This document shows, piece by piece, positions 24,489-26,660 of a stretch of 26,660 bases of DNA; positions within the stretch are counted from its first letter, which is position 1; each line of letters begins with the position of its first letter. Under the pieces are notes generated by a model. That model was given only the letters and a program-made list of their open reading frames with translations. It made no database searches and had not been told where the DNA came from. The translations under genes were made by a program, and so were the position numbers. Source of the stretch: CANHEE01 sp043777755. Lineage in GTDB: Bacteria; Bacteroidota; Bacteroidia; Chitinophagales; Saprospiraceae. The stretch spans positions 1 to 26,660 of the forward strand of contig JAYWHK010000151.1 in NCBI GenBank assembly GCA_043777755.1. The letters are read 5' to 3'.

Positions 24489-26483
24489 ATGACAAAATCA
24501 ATATGCAGTAAGCATTGTTCTTTTTTCTTTTTTTTAATCATTTGTTTCCTTTCAACAACGGCAAAAGCGCAACGTCAGCGTCCGACATCTTCCACGTCAG
24601 GCTCTTATCCTTCGACGGCAACACCTTATTCAACAAATAGTTCGCCAGTGTCCAATGACCATGAATTGACTGACGAAGACTTAGATACTATCAAAGTAGC
24701 TTATTTTTTTTCGACACAACCCAATCTGAAAATCCCTTTTTCGGACACCACGCTCAACAATCATTTTCTGCAATATCTGCCAATGCGCAAGCACCGTGCA
24801 GAATACGCCTATTTGGGTTTTTCGGCTTCTCCACACCGTGCAATAGTGTGGCAACCAAGTCTGCGAGAAGGTTTTGATGTAGGGATTCATGCTTTTGATT
24901 TGTTTAATGTAGAAAATAAAAACATCAAATATTTTCAATCTGCAAAGCCATTTTCAGAAGCCCGTTGGACAGTAAAAAGCATCAATAATGATTCTAATTT
25001 TGACTTTGATTTTGGCGCACAATACAACAACAACAATTACGCAAGCCTTCAGTGGCATAGAACCAATCAGTCGGATAAACCAAGTTATAATTTTGGAAAT
25101 ACGGCAGGAAGAAACAGTAATTGGGCTGTCGGTGTAGCTCATTTGGGAAAAAGGTATCGGTGCTTTGTAAGTATGGCGATTAATAATTTTGAGCAGTCAC
25201 ACAATGGAGGAATCATCGTTCCTTACTCGGATTCTTTGCGTACTTACTATAATTTTAACAATGGTTTTCCTTCTTTTTTGACAAAAGCAATGACTTTGGC
25301 GTATCGTACACAGAATTTTCAGTGGCGACACAGTTATCAGCTCAATGCAAACAAAACAGATTCTACGGCTTCAAAACGCAACTATCTGATTTTACATCAG
25401 CTGGATTTTAGCATTATTAACAATAAAAATTTTCTTGCTATCGCAGCATCAGATACCGTTACTCCAAAATTTTTTCAAGGACTCTATGCGGACAAACGAG
25501 GTGTGAGAACTTTTTTTGACATAAAAAAAATACAAAATCAAGTAAGCATTGCGACTGAAAAACCTCGTGCTGGGCAAACGCCAGATGTTATAGAATTAGG
25601 ATTAAAACATAGTTTTTATAGTATTTATTTTGAACCAGACAAAAGCAATGTTCAGAACCTCTTTGCTTTTGGAAAATGGAATTTTTCACTTTCTAAATGG
25701 TTGAAAATCAATACTTACGCTCATTTAGGTTTGTTAAAATCAAATTTTGCAGAGTACGCTGCCAAAGGTGATATGACCTTAGATTTGCAACAATGGGGCA
25801 ATCTCGAAGTTGGTTTTTTACAGCAACGCTACCAGCCAACTTTTTTACAAAGCCAATTTTATAATTTTCAACAAAAAATTTGGGACAACGATTTCAAAAA
25901 AAGTTTCTCAACATCGCTCTCTACGGCATACAACTTGCCTAAGTGGTTTTTCTCCGTAAAAGGCTCATACCACTTATTGAATAATTATATTTATTTTGAA
26001 AAAAATCTTTTTCCAACGCAAACGCCTGTCGCTGTAAATATTTTGCAGTTAGAAATTTTAAAAGATTTTCATTGGCGAAAAATTCACTTGGAAAATTATG
26101 TTGCATTGCAAAAAAGTACCAATAATGCCATTAATTTACCAGCACTTTATGGCAAACATGGTTTGTACATAGAAGGGAAATTATTTAGAAAAGATGTGAT
26201 GTTGGCTCGTTTAGGTGCTGATGTTCGTTACACTTCAGCTTACAATGCTGATGCTTACCACCCATTTATCAATCAATTTTACACACAAAATGATGTAGAA
26301 ATTCCATTTTTTCCAAGTGTAGATGTCTATTTTAGTGCAAAAGTCGGAAAATTAAAAACCTTTGTCAAAGTTGAAAATATTACTTCTTCTTTTAATAAAA
26401 AATCATACTTAACAACTGTACCGAATTATCCAATGTACAGTACTTATCTTCGCATTGGTTTTTACCGAAGATTCACGGATTAG
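24489..26483 (+). CDS. Putative porin, Porin_10 family outer membrane beta-barrel
   Basis: This predicted outer membrane beta-barrel has 664 residues. The first 27 form a Sec signal peptide with a Phe-rich core, ending AKA before Gln28. A Ser/Thr/Pro-rich low-complexity stretch follows (about 31-55). The remainder is dominated by alternating polar and aromatic strands (for example FDFDFGAQYNNNNYASLQW near 175) and ends in a barrel-type strand, TYLRIGFYRRFTD. The region after residue 58 (DEDLDTIKVAYFF) and the size fit the Bacteroidota 'putative porin' family. No plug or TonB box is seen, so it is not a TonB-dependent receptor. The substrate is unknown. A promoter candidate and repeat copy C lie directly upstream. 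Confidence 0.78.
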   Translation: MTKSICSKHCSFFFFLIICFLSTTAKAQRQRPTSSTSGSYPSTATPYSTNSSPVSNDHELTDEDLDTIKVAYFFSTQPNLKIPFSDTTLNNHFLQYLPMRKHRAEYAYLGFSASPHRAIVWQPSLREGFDVGIHAFDLFNVENKNIKYFQSAKPFSEARWTVKSINNDSNFDFDFGAQYNNNNYASLQWHRTNQSDKPSYNFGNTAGRNSNWAVGVAHLGKRYRCFVSMAINNFEQSHNGGIIVPYSDSLRTYYNFNNGFPSFLTKAMTLAYRTQNFQWRHSYQLNANKTDSTASKRNYLILHQLDFSIINNKNFLAIAASDTVTPKFFQGLYADKRGVRTFFDIKKIQNQVSIATEKPRAGQTPDVIELGLKHSFYSIYFEPDKSNVQNLFAFGKWNFSLSKWLKINTYAHLGLLKSNFAEYAAKGDMTLDLQQWGNLEVGFLQQRYQPTFLQSQFYNFQQKIWDNDFKKSFSTSLSTAYNLPKWFFSVKGSYHLLNNYIYFEKNLFPTQTPVAVNILQLEILKDFHWRKIHLENYVALQKSTNNAINLPALYGKHGLYIEGKLFRKDVMLARLGADVRYTSAYNADAYHPFINQFYTQNDVEIPFFPSVDVYFSAKVGKLKTFVKVENITSSFNKKSYLTTVPNYPMYSTYLRIGFYRRFTD

Positions 26484-26660
26484 AAGTTAAGCGAGATTTC
26501 TTCACTTCACTTCGTTGCGAAATGACAAAAAATCTTCCAGTACCCAATTTTGTAATTTTATGCTAGTGCCACGACCATTAAATGGCTAACGAATTAAGAC
26601 TTACAAGGCTTACCATTATAAGACCACTTAAATGGCTTGGCTAAAACAGTATTAAAGTAA
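26484..26660. other. Intergenic right edge with dispersed-type motifs
   Basis: No gene begins here. Bases 26493-26527 (GAGATTTCTTC...GAAATGACA) resemble a GAGATTTCTC...CGAAATGACA motif that I recall as dispersed in many genomes. Two imperfect direct copies of GACCATTAAATGGCT lie at 26573-26587 and 26622-26637, starting 49 bases apart. No terminator with a U-tract was found after the porin stop codon. Confidence 0.5.

Overview
The window is chromosomal DNA from a low-GC member of the Bacteroidota. The evidence is three type IX secretion system (T9SS) genes (sprA, porW/sprE, porX), a Porin_10-type outer membrane protein, several matches to the Bacteroidota -7 promoter motif TAnnTTTG, and an absence of obvious Shine-Dalgarno sequences. 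A free-living Cytophagales-like organism is plausible, but the genus cannot be fixed from sequence alone. Nothing looks like a phage, plasmid or defence island. Most of the coding content is core-type.

Layout. 309-2294 (-): a fused E1 alpha/beta 2-oxoacid dehydrogenase. 2512-10194 (-): the giant T9SS translocon gene sprA, followed by a clean intrinsic terminator. 10195-10846: a 652-base divergent spacer holding a candidate small RNA gene on the minus strand and a candidate promoter for the next gene. 10847-14374 (+): a very large NtrY-like sensor histidine kinase with about 12 membrane segments. 14375-14687: a large nested inverted repeat between convergent genes. 14688-15710 (-): a membrane-anchored M23 peptidase. 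15850-18822 (+): the PorW/SprE TPR lipoprotein. 18823-19171: a convergent spacer with a MITE-like repeat, a terminator and a REP-like palindrome. 19172-20737 (-): porX, a response regulator with a PglZ effector domain. 20887-21933 (-): a Tat-exported LD-carboxypeptidase. 22101-22174 (-): tRNA-Arg(UCU), with a good promoter and terminator. 22295-24306 (+): ung, a hotdog thioesterase and an exported Mn-type superoxide dismutase in one co-directional run. 24489-26483 (+): a Porin_10-type beta-barrel. 26484-26660: short dispersed motifs and no gene.

How the genes relate. SprA is the outer membrane pore of the T9SS. PorW is the lipoprotein reported to link the PorK/N ring to that pore. PorX is the regulator and effector tied to T9SS expression. 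Finding all three within about 18 kb is notable because T9SS genes are usually scattered. The orphan histidine kinase sits divergently next to sprA, with porX as the only response regulator in view, so it is a reasonable candidate for T9SS or envelope signalling. The M23 peptidase, the LD-carboxypeptidase and the porin give the region a general cell-envelope theme.

The non-coding DNA is the least ordinary part. It holds a three-copy MITE-like repeat family of about 105-109 bp (141-246, 18876-18980, 24351-24459), AT-rich arrays built on TTTAGAA, a nested inverted repeat at 14440-14646, a REP-like palindrome at 19070-19147, and a candidate sRNA upstream of sprA.
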